DNA of 64,000 bases from Pedobacter ureilyticus. Its GTDB lineage: Bacteria; Bacteroidota; Bacteroidia; Sphingobacteriales; Sphingobacteriaceae. Both the position numbers and the translations under genes were made by a program. Below the pieces are notes generated by a model. That model was not told where the DNA came from, ran no database searches, and saw only the letters and a list, made by a program, of their open reading frames with translations. The stretch spans positions 1 to 64,000 of the forward strand of contig NZ_SSHJ01000014.1 of the NCBI RefSeq assembly GCF_005925345.1, in the 5' to 3' direction. This document shows, piece by piece, positions 17,043 through 25,310 of the stretch (positions within the stretch are counted from its first letter, which is position 1; each line of letters starts with the position of its first letter).

Positions 17043-18674
17043 TTACCAACCTGTATTTTGAGACATTGCTTTATTTAACGAGAGTTCTAGCACCGGAATT
17101 GGCAATAAATTGTTTCTACTGCTCACATTCTTGGCGGCCATTGCCGCAAAACTCCAAGCTGCCGGTGCATCTGCCTGTATCAATGTGCCCAATTGGTTCA
17201 TTTCTGATACAAACATATCCCATCTTACCAAATCAAATTTTCGTAAACTCTCGAACGATAATTCTAAGAAACGCTCCTTGCGGATGGCTGTTTTCATATC
17301 CTCATAAGAAGAAATGCTAGGAATTACATCAGAAGCATTGGCTCTATCTCTTACTTCTTTTAGGGCCTGCTTTGCCAAAGAGCTTGCACCGTTTACTTCG
17401 TTTTCGGCTTCGGCAAACATCAACAATACATCCGCGTAGCGTAACAACGGAAAGTTTTGTGGGGTATAGTTTTTATTTTTGGGCTTCAGTTTTTCGTAGG
17501 CTCTGCGAAATTTACCTACGTTTCTGTTGTAGATCTGCGCTGATGTCCAATTTGTAGAATCGGTTACCGTTACCAGCGTATTTACCGTTTGATATACATA
17601 TTGATAGGGAGCTATGGCCCAATTTTTTCTCACATCCTGATTTTCGTAGCTATCGAACAGTTTTTTGGTTGCATTTACCAAACCGTAGCTGTAGCCATGC
17701 ACCTCATCGTTACATTGCAAGCCAAAGGTGTTACCTACACGACCAGATTCGAAATCGCCGCCTCTGTTACCGTATAATTCTACCTCCCAAATGGTTTCGC
17801 CAACATCATATTTATCGCCAGCGTAGTTGGTAAAAATCTGCTGATAGCTTGGCAACAAACGGTGTTCTTTTGGACCTGCATCGGGGAAAACTATTTTTCT
17901 TGCCCATTTCAAAGCTTCGGCATATTTAGTTTGATCTCTAAGTGGCGCACCCGCCATTTTTAGATAAACCCTGGCTAAAATACCACGCACCGTAGATTTA
18001 GAAACCCTACCGCCAAAGCCTATAGCGGTAGCTGTTTTTACCAAACCTTCGGCCTCTTCCATTTCCTTGGTAATAAAATCATAAATCTCTTTTTGAGGAG
18101 TAGCTTTGATATTTACATCGTTTACCGAAACTGTAGGTGTAGTTTTTAGTGGCACATTACCCCAGTTATCTACCAATAGGAAATAATAGTAGGCTCTTAA
18201 AAATTTTACTTCGCCTTTGGCTGCATCTTTGGCTGCCTGCCCCATGTTTACCCCATCAATACGGGTTAAAAATACGTTTGCACGTTCTATTCCTTCGTAT
18301 AAAAACCTCCAAAAATTGGCTACCGCAGGATCTGAGGCATCAAAGTTATAAACAGCCGGACCAAAGGTGTAAGAACTTCTAGAGTAAAAACCATCATCTG
18401 CTACCGATAACAAAAGTTGATAATTACCACCATATATTTCTTCTTTCCCTAACACATCGTAAACTCCGGCCACGCCCGCATTTACGTCTGTTTCGTTATT
18501 ATAGTAGTTTTCTTTTACAATAAAAGTTGGTTCTTTATCTAAAAACTTTTTACATCCGCTCATCGCAAAAAACATCGCTAATGATAGCATGACGAGTAGT
18601 TTAATTTTCCAACCTTTTTGATCAATGTTATTCATTTGAGATCTTGATTGATGAATATTTTTATATTTTTTCAT
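17043..18674 (-). CDS. SusD/RagB family nutrient-binding lipoprotein
   Basis: The protein has 543 residues. Lipobox AMSGC (Cys 41) is followed by KKFLDKEP, the standard SusD N-terminus. The TPR-rich core includes RAYYYFLLVDNWGNVPL and RGILARVYLKMAG, and the C-terminal NFPLLRYADVLLMFAEAENE and RKERFLELSFES motifs are diagnostic. It caps the SusC barrel and binds the oligosaccharide before import. A shorter start at the ATG of codon 14 (18633-18635) is possible. Ten bp separate it from the susC-type gene upstream. Confidence 0.95.
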   Translation of the reverse strand: MKKYKNIHQSRSQMNNIDQKGWKIKLLVMLSLAMFFAMSGCKKFLDKEPTFIVKENYYNNETDVNAGVAGVYDVLGKEEIYGGNYQLLLSVADDGFYSRSSYTFGPAVYNFDASDPAVANFWRFLYEGIERANVFLTRIDGVNMGQAAKDAAKGEVKFLRAYYYFLLVDNWGNVPLKTTPTVSVNDVNIKATPQKEIYDFITKEMEEAEGLVKTATAIGFGGRVSKSTVRGILARVYLKMAGAPLRDQTKYAEALKWARKIVFPDAGPKEHRLLPSYQQIFTNYAGDKYDVGETIWEVELYGNRGGDFESGRVGNTFGLQCNDEVHGYSYGLVNATKKLFDSYENQDVRKNWAIAPYQYVYQTVNTLVTVTDSTNWTSAQIYNRNVGKFRRAYEKLKPKNKNYTPQNFPLLRYADVLLMFAEAENEVNGASSLAKQALKEVRDRANASDVIPSISSYEDMKTAIRKERFLELSFESLRKFDLVRWDMFVSEMNQLGTLIQADAPAAWSFAAMAAKNVSSRNNLLPIPVLELSLNKAMSQNTGW

Positions 18675-18684
18675 GATTGGCTGC

Positions 18685-21600
18685 TTATAAGGTTACATTT
18701 AAACCAAAGACAAATGTTTTAGGGCGAGGATAAGATGAATAATCAAATCCTGGGGTGAGAGGCGTATAATACACCGCCACTTCTGGATCGTAACCAGAAT
18801 AGTTGGTAAGTGTAAATAAGTTTTGTGCCGATACATAAAACCTCGCCGATTTTAACTTGATGCGTTTTACCAATTCCGAAGGTAACCTGTAGCCTAAATC
18901 AACCGTTTTAAGCCTTAGGTAAGAACCATCTTCTACAATGCGGCTTGAGTATGCATTAGGTCCTTGCCCATTTACCCTAAACATGGTGGTATTGGTATTT
19001 TCAGGGGTCCATCTATCAGAAAAAGTAGCATACTGGTTAAGGTAGGGTTTGTTTCCAGCTTCGAACAATAAGCGGTTGGCATTCATTACGTCGTTACCGT
19101 AAGACCACTGCAAAAAGATATTCAAATCGAAGTTTTTGTACCTGAAATTATTGCTAAACCCACCCTGATGGATTGGATAAGCTCTTCCAATTACGGTACG
19201 GTCTAGGTCATCTACCACGCCATCGCCATTTAAGTCTCTGTACTTGATATCTCCCGGTTGTATTAGCGACCTGGTGTTACCATTAGTGGCTACATTTGAT
19301 TTGAGCTGATAAGCGCCGCTGGGCAATTGATCAAAATCTGAATAAGGATAAACGCCCTCCCAAATAAAGCCATACATTTGGCCTAAAGGCTGCCCCACTT
19401 TGGCAATGTAGCCTGGCAATTCACGGTAGTTTTGATCCCAGCCTACCGTACTGATTAAACTCTCTTGGTTTTCTGTTAATTCTAACACCTTATTTTTATT
19501 AAAGGCGATATTGAAAGAGCTGGTCCAATTGAAATTGGCAGTGCTGATATTTTCTGTAGTAAAACTCAACTCAAAACCCTCGTTAGAAGTTTTCCCAATG
19601 TTTTTAAATGCAGCAGAATAACCTGTAGAATAAGGAAGCTGTGCGTTTAAGAGCAAATTAGAGGTGATTTTCTTGTAATAATCTGCCGTAATGGTAAGGC
19701 GTTGCTTAAAAAAACCTAAATCTAAACCAATGTTGCTTTGCCCTGTGGTTTCCCATTTCAAATCCGGATTGGCCAATGAGCTCAAGAACACGCCCTGCGC
19801 TAAACTGTTATTGAAAGAATAATAGCCATTAAAGTTTCCATTGGTATTGTCGAAATTCATTTGTGCATAAGTGGCATAATCGGTTACTCTGTTATTTCCT
19901 GTTACCCCATAACCTACTCTTAATTTTGCATCAGAAATGAACTTGTATTTTTTAATAAAATCTTCATTAATAATTCTCCAAGACAGGGCTGTAGAAGGAA
20001 AATATCCCCACCTATTGCCGTCTCTAAATTTAGAAGAGCCATCAGCCCTAAATGATGCCGTGATGTAATATTTGTACTTGTAGTTATAGTTGATACGCCC
20101 CAAATAAGACATCAACGACCATTCGCTATTGATAGCCGTTACGGGTTGCGAAACACCTTGACTTAAACCCGCCAAACCTAAAACTTCGTTGGGCAATTGG
20201 GTAGCTCTTAAGCCATATCTTTTGTAATTGCTTTCCTGAAAAATCAATCCACCAACCGCATTTAAATTATGTTGACCAATTCTTTTGTTATAGGTTAATA
20301 AATTTTCGTTTTGCCATGTGTTGCTATTGGTGTACAGCAAACCTCCATTTACTTTCTCAGTACTACCGAAATAGCCGTACCTGGTTTGCGAGTTATTAAA
20401 GGTTTCTTGTCGGTAAGCGGCATTGTTAATACCACCAGTAACTTTAAATTTTAAGCTTTTGGTAAATGCGTACTCTGCAAAGCCATTGGCTACCAAACGG
20501 TTTTCGAAGGTTTGTCGAAGTTCGTTTTTTGCAGAAAGAATAGGGTTAATACGGAAATCGTTTCTACCGTCGTCGGCGCTCAAGTCTGGGTCGGTCAATA
20601 AATCTTCCAATTCTAATCCACTAAAAGAAATAGGTCGGTAGCCCCAAACACTATACATCAGATAATTCATTGCCGAGTAATTTTGGTCGGGCGTTGCCGG
20701 ATTAGCGCCGTAGGTTTTAGCACCCGTGTACATTACCGAAGAGCCCACTTTAAATTTATCTGTAAAGGTTTGGTCTAAAGTAAATTTGAATTGTTTACGG
20801 TTAAAACCAGAGTTTATCAAAATCCCTTCTTGATCGAATATATTGCCAGAAGCTGAATATTTGGTGTTTTTAGTACCGCCCATTACAGAGATATTGTGGC
20901 TTTGCATTGGTGCAGATTGAAAAAGCTTGTCTTGCCAATCTATTTGCTCTACGTTACGATAATAATCTAGCGTTCTGCCATCTCTTAAATAATTGGTTAA
21001 AATACCTATCGGATCTCTTTCGGCCTGTAGTTTCACATACTCGTAAGAGTCCATCAATTCTATTTTGTTGATGATTTTTTGCACACCCGCATAAGCGTTG
21101 TAACTGATGGTTGGCGCTCCCTCTTTACCGCGTTTGGTGGTAATCATGATTACACCGTTGGCACCTCTGGCGCCGTAAATAGCCGTAGAAGAAGCGTCTT
21201 TTAAAACTTCAATAGATTCTATTTCTGCAGGATTTAAAATACTGGCGTTGGCCTCTTCCATTGGGAAACCATCGATAACGTACAAAGGAGAATTATCTTG
21301 GGTAAGCGAATTGGCACCACGTACCACAATGTTGATCCCCGAACCTGGCTTGCCACTTTCTGAAGATACTTGCACACCTGCAACCCTACCCGCCAATGCT
21401 TCTATTGCCGAACCTACGGGGGCCTTTTGTAAATCTTCTATTTTTACCGAACCCACAGCACCGGTTAGGTCTTTACGCTGTACCTCGCCATAACCTACTA
21501 CTACCACTTGGGTTAGTGATACATTGTCTGGTTTTAATTTTACCTCTACAGTAGATTTTCCTTTTATTGCTACTTCTTGGGCCACATAGCTGATGTACTT

Positions 21601-21819
21601 GAATATCAAAAATTCATCATTATCGGCCAATTTAATGGAGAATTTTCCGTTCAAATCTGTAACGGCTCCCAGGGTTTTTCCTTTAATGGTAACACTTGCA
21701 CCCACAAGTGGCTCACCGGTTTCGAAATCTTTTACCGTACCCGTTACCTGTCTGGTGGCCTGCCCAAAAAGCTGCGTGCTTGTGAATAGTACCAAAAGAA
21801 AAATAAAGACTTTCCTCAT
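18685..21819 (-). CDS. SusC/RagA family TonB-dependent outer-membrane receptor
   Basis: The protein has 1044 residues. Signal peptide (1-19), a carboxypeptidase-like regulatory domain (about 22-105, VTGTVKDFETGEPLVGASV), the TonB box VVVVGYG (about 106-112), plug (LAGRVAGVQVSS, IDGFPM, ATAIYGARGANGVIMITTK) and a large beta-barrel ending in FVFGLNVTL. No FecR-type N-terminal extension is present, so it is HTCS- rather than sigma-regulated, which agrees with the HTCS gene in the locus. It imports the oligosaccharides captured by SusD. It is the first gene of the operon that continues to GH20. Confidence 0.96.
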   Translation of the reverse strand: MRKVFIFLLVLFTSTQLFGQATRQVTGTVKDFETGEPLVGASVTIKGKTLGAVTDLNGKFSIKLADNDEFLIFKYISYVAQEVAIKGKSTVEVKLKPDNVSLTQVVVVGYGEVQRKDLTGAVGSVKIEDLQKAPVGSAIEALAGRVAGVQVSSESGKPGSGINIVVRGANSLTQDNSPLYVIDGFPMEEANASILNPAEIESIEVLKDASSTAIYGARGANGVIMITTKRGKEGAPTISYNAYAGVQKIINKIELMDSYEYVKLQAERDPIGILTNYLRDGRTLDYYRNVEQIDWQDKLFQSAPMQSHNISVMGGTKNTKYSASGNIFDQEGILINSGFNRKQFKFTLDQTFTDKFKVGSSVMYTGAKTYGANPATPDQNYSAMNYLMYSVWGYRPISFSGLELEDLLTDPDLSADDGRNDFRINPILSAKNELRQTFENRLVANGFAEYAFTKSLKFKVTGGINNAAYRQETFNNSQTRYGYFGSTEKVNGGLLYTNSNTWQNENLLTYNKRIGQHNLNAVGGLIFQESNYKRYGLRATQLPNEVLGLAGLSQGVSQPVTAINSEWSLMSYLGRINYNYKYKYYITASFRADGSSKFRDGNRWGYFPSTALSWRIINEDFIKKYKFISDAKLRVGYGVTGNNRVTDYATYAQMNFDNTNGNFNGYYSFNNSLAQGVFLSSLANPDLKWETTGQSNIGLDLGFFKQRLTITADYYKKITSNLLLNAQLPYSTGYSAAFKNIGKTSNEGFELSFTTENISTANFNWTSSFNIAFNKNKVLELTENQESLISTVGWDQNYRELPGYIAKVGQPLGQMYGFIWEGVYPYSDFDQLPSGAYQLKSNVATNGNTRSLIQPGDIKYRDLNGDGVVDDLDRTVIGRAYPIHQGGFSNNFRYKNFDLNIFLQWSYGNDVMNANRLLFEAGNKPYLNQYATFSDRWTPENTNTTMFRVNGQGPNAYSSRIVEDGSYLRLKTVDLGYRLPSELVKRIKLKSARFYVSAQNLFTLTNYSGYDPEVAVYYTPLTPGFDYSSYPRPKTFVFGLNVTL

Positions 21820-21887
21820 ATTGTTTATAGTTTATATTATTTGGTCAGATCAATTAGCATGGTTTTAATTGTGCTAAATCATCTTTT

Positions 21888-21895
21888 CAAATTTA
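21888..21895 (-). promoter_or_regulatory. candidate -7 box of the susC operon
   Basis: Minus-strand TAAATTTG matches TAnnTTTG and lies about 70 bases before the susC ATG and 20 bases downstream of the proximal TTACCCC box. No well-spaced TTG -33 element is seen, which would fit an activator-dependent promoter. Confidence 0.35.
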
Positions 21896-21914
21896 TGAAT
21901 AAGGCTAAGGTTTG

Positions 21915-21946
21915 TAGGGGGTAACAATCAGTTAAAATAAGGGTAA
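21915..21946 (-). promoter_or_regulatory. paired TTACCCC boxes upstream of susC (candidate HTCS site)
   Basis: On the coding strand TTACCCT (21940-21946) and TTACCCCCTA (21915-21924) are direct repeats with CCC-to-CCC spacing of exactly 22 bp. They end 95 bases before the susC ATG. The same kind of pair occurs before the three other transcription units of the locus. Confidence 0.5.
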
Positions 21947-22022
21947 TAATTAATTTATATAGCTAAACCGATGAAATTTGGTTCATTGGTTCATTGGTTC
22001 ATTGGTGTATCCCCGCAGATAT

Positions 22023-22290
22023 TTGGTTCATTGGTTATTGATAATTGCTAACTGTTTCTTCCGCAGATGTTCGCTGATTTTACTGCTGATATTTGATGAT
22101 TTGATTTTGGTTCATTGGTTATTGATAATTGCTAACTGTTTCTTCCGCAGATGTTCGCTGATTTTACCGCTGATATTGGATGATTTGATTTTGGTTCATT
22201 GGTTATTGATAGCTGGCAACCGCTAGCTGGCTCTCCCGCAGATGTTCGCTGATTTTACCGCTGGTATTGGATGATTTGATTTTGGTTCAT
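22023..22290. repeat. tandem repeat, three units of 84, 84 and 91 bp
   Basis: Units begin TTGGTTCATTGGTTATTG at 22023, 22107 and 22191, with a fourth partial start at 22282. The first two differ at few positions; the third has its TTGCTAACTGTTTCTT part replaced by a longer CTGGCAACCGCTAGCTGG version. Short TTGGTTCA repeats flank the array at both ends (from 21978). It fills the gap between susC and the divergent beta-helix gene. Because 84 is divisible by 3, a spurious repetitive ORF appears across it. Confidence 0.85.
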
Positions 22291-22323
22291 TGGTTCATTG
22301 GTTATTGGTCATTAGTTTATTAG

Positions 22324-22354
22324 CCACCCTTTTTAAGCGGATTTGTACCCCTCT
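22324..22354 (+). promoter_or_regulatory. paired CCC boxes upstream of the beta-helix gene (candidate HTCS site)
   Basis: CCACCCT (22324-22330) and TACCCCTCT (22346-22354) lie about 21 bp apart on the coding strand, 59 bases before the ATG at 22414. The TACCCCTCT half is the same as in the boxes before the PL8 and T9SS genes. TACCGTTG at about 22375 is a possible -7 element. Confidence 0.45.
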
Positions 22355-22413
22355 AGCTTTATCGTACCGTTGTAAATTTAATTCTAACTAAAACCAACCT
22401 ATAAACTAAAAAA

Positions 22414-23628
22414 ATGAATAACATGAAATTACTTATGGCAACGGCCTGCTTGGGCTTTGGCATAACCGCTTGTACCAAAAGCGTATTGACAGAAAATGTG
22501 GCTACCGAAAGTGCCAAAATATTAAATACAACTAAAACTGTGGCTAACCTTACCATTAACACTGGAATGACTTTGGCCCAAATGAACCAGGTAATTGCTG
22601 CTGCCAATACAGGAGATACCGTTTGGGTAGAAGCTGGCACGTACAACATTACTGGCAGAATTAATATGAAAGCTGGTGTAACTATGGCAAAGAAAACCAG
22701 CACCAATCCAATTTTTGATGCTACTGGAACCACGGCACAACTTTTAGCGCTTAGCTATACTACAGATTTAAGCAACAGCACCTTTTCTGGAATTACCTTT
22801 TGGAACATCCGTTTTGTAATCAATGGCTCGTCTAAAACAACATTCAAATATTGCATCTTTGATTATGGAGTACGCAAAGCCGGTACAGATGAAAATTACT
22901 ATTCTGATGCTTATCTGCAATTCAACAATGCAGATTTACCTCTCATCAACAATTGTGTTTTCTCTCGCAGGGTAAGCAATAGCGGCCGAGGCATTTGGAT
23001 AGGCAGCGGAACCACCAATAGCAAAATCACCAATTGCACTTTCGGGAATGGCGGCAGTACCGGATATTTTGTTACGGCAATTAACGATAACAGCCAAACC
23101 AATTCGTTAATTGAAGCCAATACCATTAACCGAAACACGGCACTTAATTCGGACCTGTTGCAAACCGACCATGGTATTTATGCCCATAGTTTTAACGGCG
23201 TAACCATAAATAACAACACCATCACTGGATGGCCCACCAACGCAGATGGGGGTGCTATTAAAGCCCGCAATGGACAAAACATCATCATTTCTAACAACAC
23301 GTTAAATACCTCTGGCATTTTATTGTACGAGTACGACAATACCCCGGCCTTCCCCTATTTAGATGTTGTGAAGGTACTGAACAATCAAATCAATATTGCA
23401 GCACCAGTAAATGACATTTATCATGGTATCGGCTATTATCGAAATAATACAACAGGTTCAGAATACTCGATAAGAATTGAAGGGAACATTGTTCCCAACG
23501 GGACAATTAGCTTTAATGGAGCCAATTTGAATGTAAGTAATTTTAACGCCCTTGGTGGCGGTGTTTACAATAACGATTACGGGCTGATAAATTTAAAGGC
23601 AGGCATCAATCAATCTGGGAATTATTAA
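22414..23628 (+). CDS. right-handed beta-helix surface lipoprotein, candidate polysaccharide lyase
   Basis: The protein has 404 residues. The lipobox GITAC places the acylated Cys at residue 20. After a linker, MTLAQMNQVIAAANTGDTVW and VEAGTYNITGRINM start a right-handed parallel beta-helix that runs to the end, with typical coils such as TFSGITFWNIRF, LINNCVFSRR, VTINNNTITGW and IIISNNTLNTSGI. That fold is shared by PL6, PL31 and related lyases as well as epimerases; no catalytic signature I know can be placed with confidence. It diverges from susC, has its own CCC-box pair and belongs to the GAG locus, so a lyase or glycan-binding role is plausible. Confidence 0.7.
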   Translation: MNNMKLLMATACLGFGITACTKSVLTENVATESAKILNTTKTVANLTINTGMTLAQMNQVIAAANTGDTVWVEAGTYNITGRINMKAGVTMAKKTSTNPIFDATGTTAQLLALSYTTDLSNSTFSGITFWNIRFVINGSSKTTFKYCIFDYGVRKAGTDENYYSDAYLQFNNADLPLINNCVFSRRVSNSGRGIWIGSGTTNSKITNCTFGNGGSTGYFVTAINDNSQTNSLIEANTINRNTALNSDLLQTDHGIYAHSFNGVTINNNTITGWPTNADGGAIKARNGQNIIISNNTLNTSGILLYEYDNTPAFPYLDVVKVLNNQINIAAPVNDIYHGIGYYRNNTTGSEYSIRIEGNIVPNGTISFNGANLNVSNFNALGGGVYNNDYGLINLKAGINQSGNY

Positions 23629-23633
23629 ACAAA

Positions 23634-23789
23634 AAAAGGCTGTCTCAAAAGTCGCTCGTCATCTCGAACGTTAGAGAGGGATCTGCTTCAAAAGGGCTTC
23701 TGAAAGAGATTTAACTTCGTTGATTTTCAATTCTCCTCCTTTGATCGTCGAAATGACGGCACTATTTTACTTTTGAGACAGCCTCTTTT
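23634..23789. repeat. dispersed inverted-end repeat, copy 2, between convergent genes
   Basis: The left end AAAAGGCTGTCTCAAAAG pairs with the right end CTTTTGAGACAGCCTCTTTT. Internal CGTCATCTCGAACGTTAGAG and TCGTCGAAATGACGG blocks are shared with copy 1 at 10514-10672, while the middle differs. It separates the 3' ends of the beta-helix gene and the T9SS gene. Confidence 0.8.
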
Positions 23790-23806
23790 AGCTAGAAGAC
23801 AGCAGT

Positions 23807-25216
23807 CTATCTCAAGAACTTGACGGTTTGAACACCCTCTCTAGTGCTTATTCTAGCAACCAATATGCCCTTAGGCAAATTACTTGCATCTACCGAATAG
23901 GTATGGTTACCGGTATTTAATTGTAGCTTGGTTTGGGTTAATTTTCTACCATTGGTATCATACACGTAAAAATCAGCCAGGTTAGCACTAGCGGCGTTGA
24001 TGGCTACACTTAAAATGTCATTCTTAGCAAACACCTTAAAATCATCTTGCTGGTTTAAGCTATATTTTAAGGCTACTGTTTCTTCTATTTGATGAACCGT
24101 ACCATCTTTGTCTACTTGTTTTAGCTGGTAGTAATTGTAGCCAACATTTGGGTTACGATCTGTAAAAGCATATTTACTCATTTCGTTTGAGTTTCCTTTA
24201 CCAGTAATTTTACCTAACGAGGTATAGTTTTTTCCATCGCTAGCCCTTAACAGTTCAAAGTAATCGTTATTTTGCTCAGAGGCGGTGATCCAATTTAGCT
24301 CAACACCATTACTCAATACTTTTCCTGTAAAAGAGGTTAAAGAAACTGGGAGTGTGGGATCAACACTAGACGGATAAGTTACAGAAACATTTGATATTGC
24401 AATAGTTTCTAACGTAGCATTATTTGCGAACTCAAACGTTAACCCGTCTAAAACAGTTTGGCTATAACTGCTACCGTTTTTAGGAAAGTCTACCGAATAT
24501 TTTACCCCACCAACATAAACATGGTAAGTGTTTGCTGCTAAAGTTACCGCACTTGCGTTATAAGTATAAGAAGTTGCGCTAGCTGTACTATTGGCAAATA
24601 TTTCTACGCGTTGTGAAACACCCGCCTTAATTAAAGAATTGGCTGCCGGTATGGCTACACTAGATGAGCCAGCGGCATCTCTGTATTGTGTTATCAATGT
24701 GCCTCCGCTCAATACAATTCTAAACGACCCAAAAATATCGGTACTGGCATTAGCATAGCCCGAGCTAGCGCTAATTAACCTAGAGGGAGTGTTGTCATTA
24801 CCAAAATAGATTGCAAAAGGGGCAGCTCCTGTATAGTTCGTCAAATCAAGATCAAAAGCAAAACTGGCTATTGCAGAAGCGTTTTGAATATTATAAAAAG
24901 ATGATTTGATGAGCGTTGTCGTAGGATTTTTCATTGTCAACACGTTACTTGCTGCAGCAAACTGTGCATCAGCTGTTGCCCCCGCAGCAAACAGCGCCCT
25001 AGCGGTATATGTGGTAGGGTAAGGAAAAAACTGCGTTGCACTTACACCAGGTTTCGACTCTAAAAAAGAAGTGACAGATTGTGTAGCGCTGTAATTGTAT
25101 ACAGCGGTAGTATCCAACTTAATATTTACTGATTTGTTAAAAGGTGCAAATTGAGCTTTTACAAACCCTACGCTTAGCAACATACTAGCGGTTAGTAATA
25201 GTAGTTTTCTTTTCAT
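23807..25216 (-). CDS. T9SS-exported protein with C-terminal sorting domain
   Basis: The protein has 469 residues. Signal peptide (1-21) and a 260-residue beta-rich N-terminal region of unknown family (rich in Ala, Ser and Thr, FAFDLDLTNYTGAAPFAIYF near 117-136) are followed by VSLTSFTGKVLSNGVELNWI and a fibronectin-like segment. The last ~70 residues (FYVYDTNGRKLTQTKLQL, then LPKGILVARISTREG and VKFLR) are a type A type-IX sorting domain. It should therefore be secreted or attached to the surface. It lies between PL8 and the SusCD operon with its own promoter boxes, so I infer a GAG-binding or processing role. Confidence 0.75.
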   Translation of the reverse strand: MKRKLLLLTASMLLSVGFVKAQFAPFNKSVNIKLDTTAVYNYSATQSVTSFLESKPGVSATQFFPYPTTYTARALFAAGATADAQFAAASNVLTMKNPTTTLIKSSFYNIQNASAIASFAFDLDLTNYTGAAPFAIYFGNDNTPSRLISASSGYANASTDIFGSFRIVLSGGTLITQYRDAAGSSSVAIPAANSLIKAGVSQRVEIFANSTASATSYTYNASAVTLAANTYHVYVGGVKYSVDFPKNGSSYSQTVLDGLTFEFANNATLETIAISNVSVTYPSSVDPTLPVSLTSFTGKVLSNGVELNWITASEQNNDYFELLRASDGKNYTSLGKITGKGNSNEMSKYAFTDRNPNVGYNYYQLKQVDKDGTVHQIEETVALKYSLNQQDDFKVFAKNDILSVAINAASANLADFYVYDTNGRKLTQTKLQLNTGNHTYSVDASNLPKGILVARISTREGVQTVKFLR

Positions 25217-25230
25217 ATAGCTTTTTTTTT

Positions 25231-25246
25231 GGTTAAATATTTAACC
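25231..25246. promoter_or_regulatory. perfect 16-bp palindrome in the 5' leader of the T9SS gene
   Basis: GGTTAAATATTTAACC lies 15-30 bases upstream of the start codon of the T9SS-exported protein gene. It could fold as a small leader hairpin or bind a dimeric regulator. No copy is seen before the other genes of the locus. Confidence 0.35.
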
Positions 25247-25273
25247 AAAAATGGCCATTTACCACATTTATAA

Positions 25274-25303
25274 TAGGGCAGATTTTAGTGTAAAGAGGGG
25301 TAA
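25274..25303 (-). promoter_or_regulatory. paired TTACCCC boxes upstream of the T9SS gene (candidate HTCS site)
   Basis: On the coding strand TTACCCCTCT (25294-25303) is followed by TGCCCTA (25274-25280), with CCC-to-CCC spacing of 22 bp. The proximal box ends 57 bases before the ATG at 25216. Confidence 0.5.
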
Positions 25304-25310
25304 TAATTGG

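Noticed and set aside
21978..22226. Open frame with repeated VHWLLIIANCFFRRCSLIL segments, also CRISPR-like appearance
   Set aside because: The repetition comes from the 84-bp DNA tandem repeat, whose length is divisible by three. There are no spacers of constant length and no cas genes, so neither a protein nor a CRISPR array is supported.
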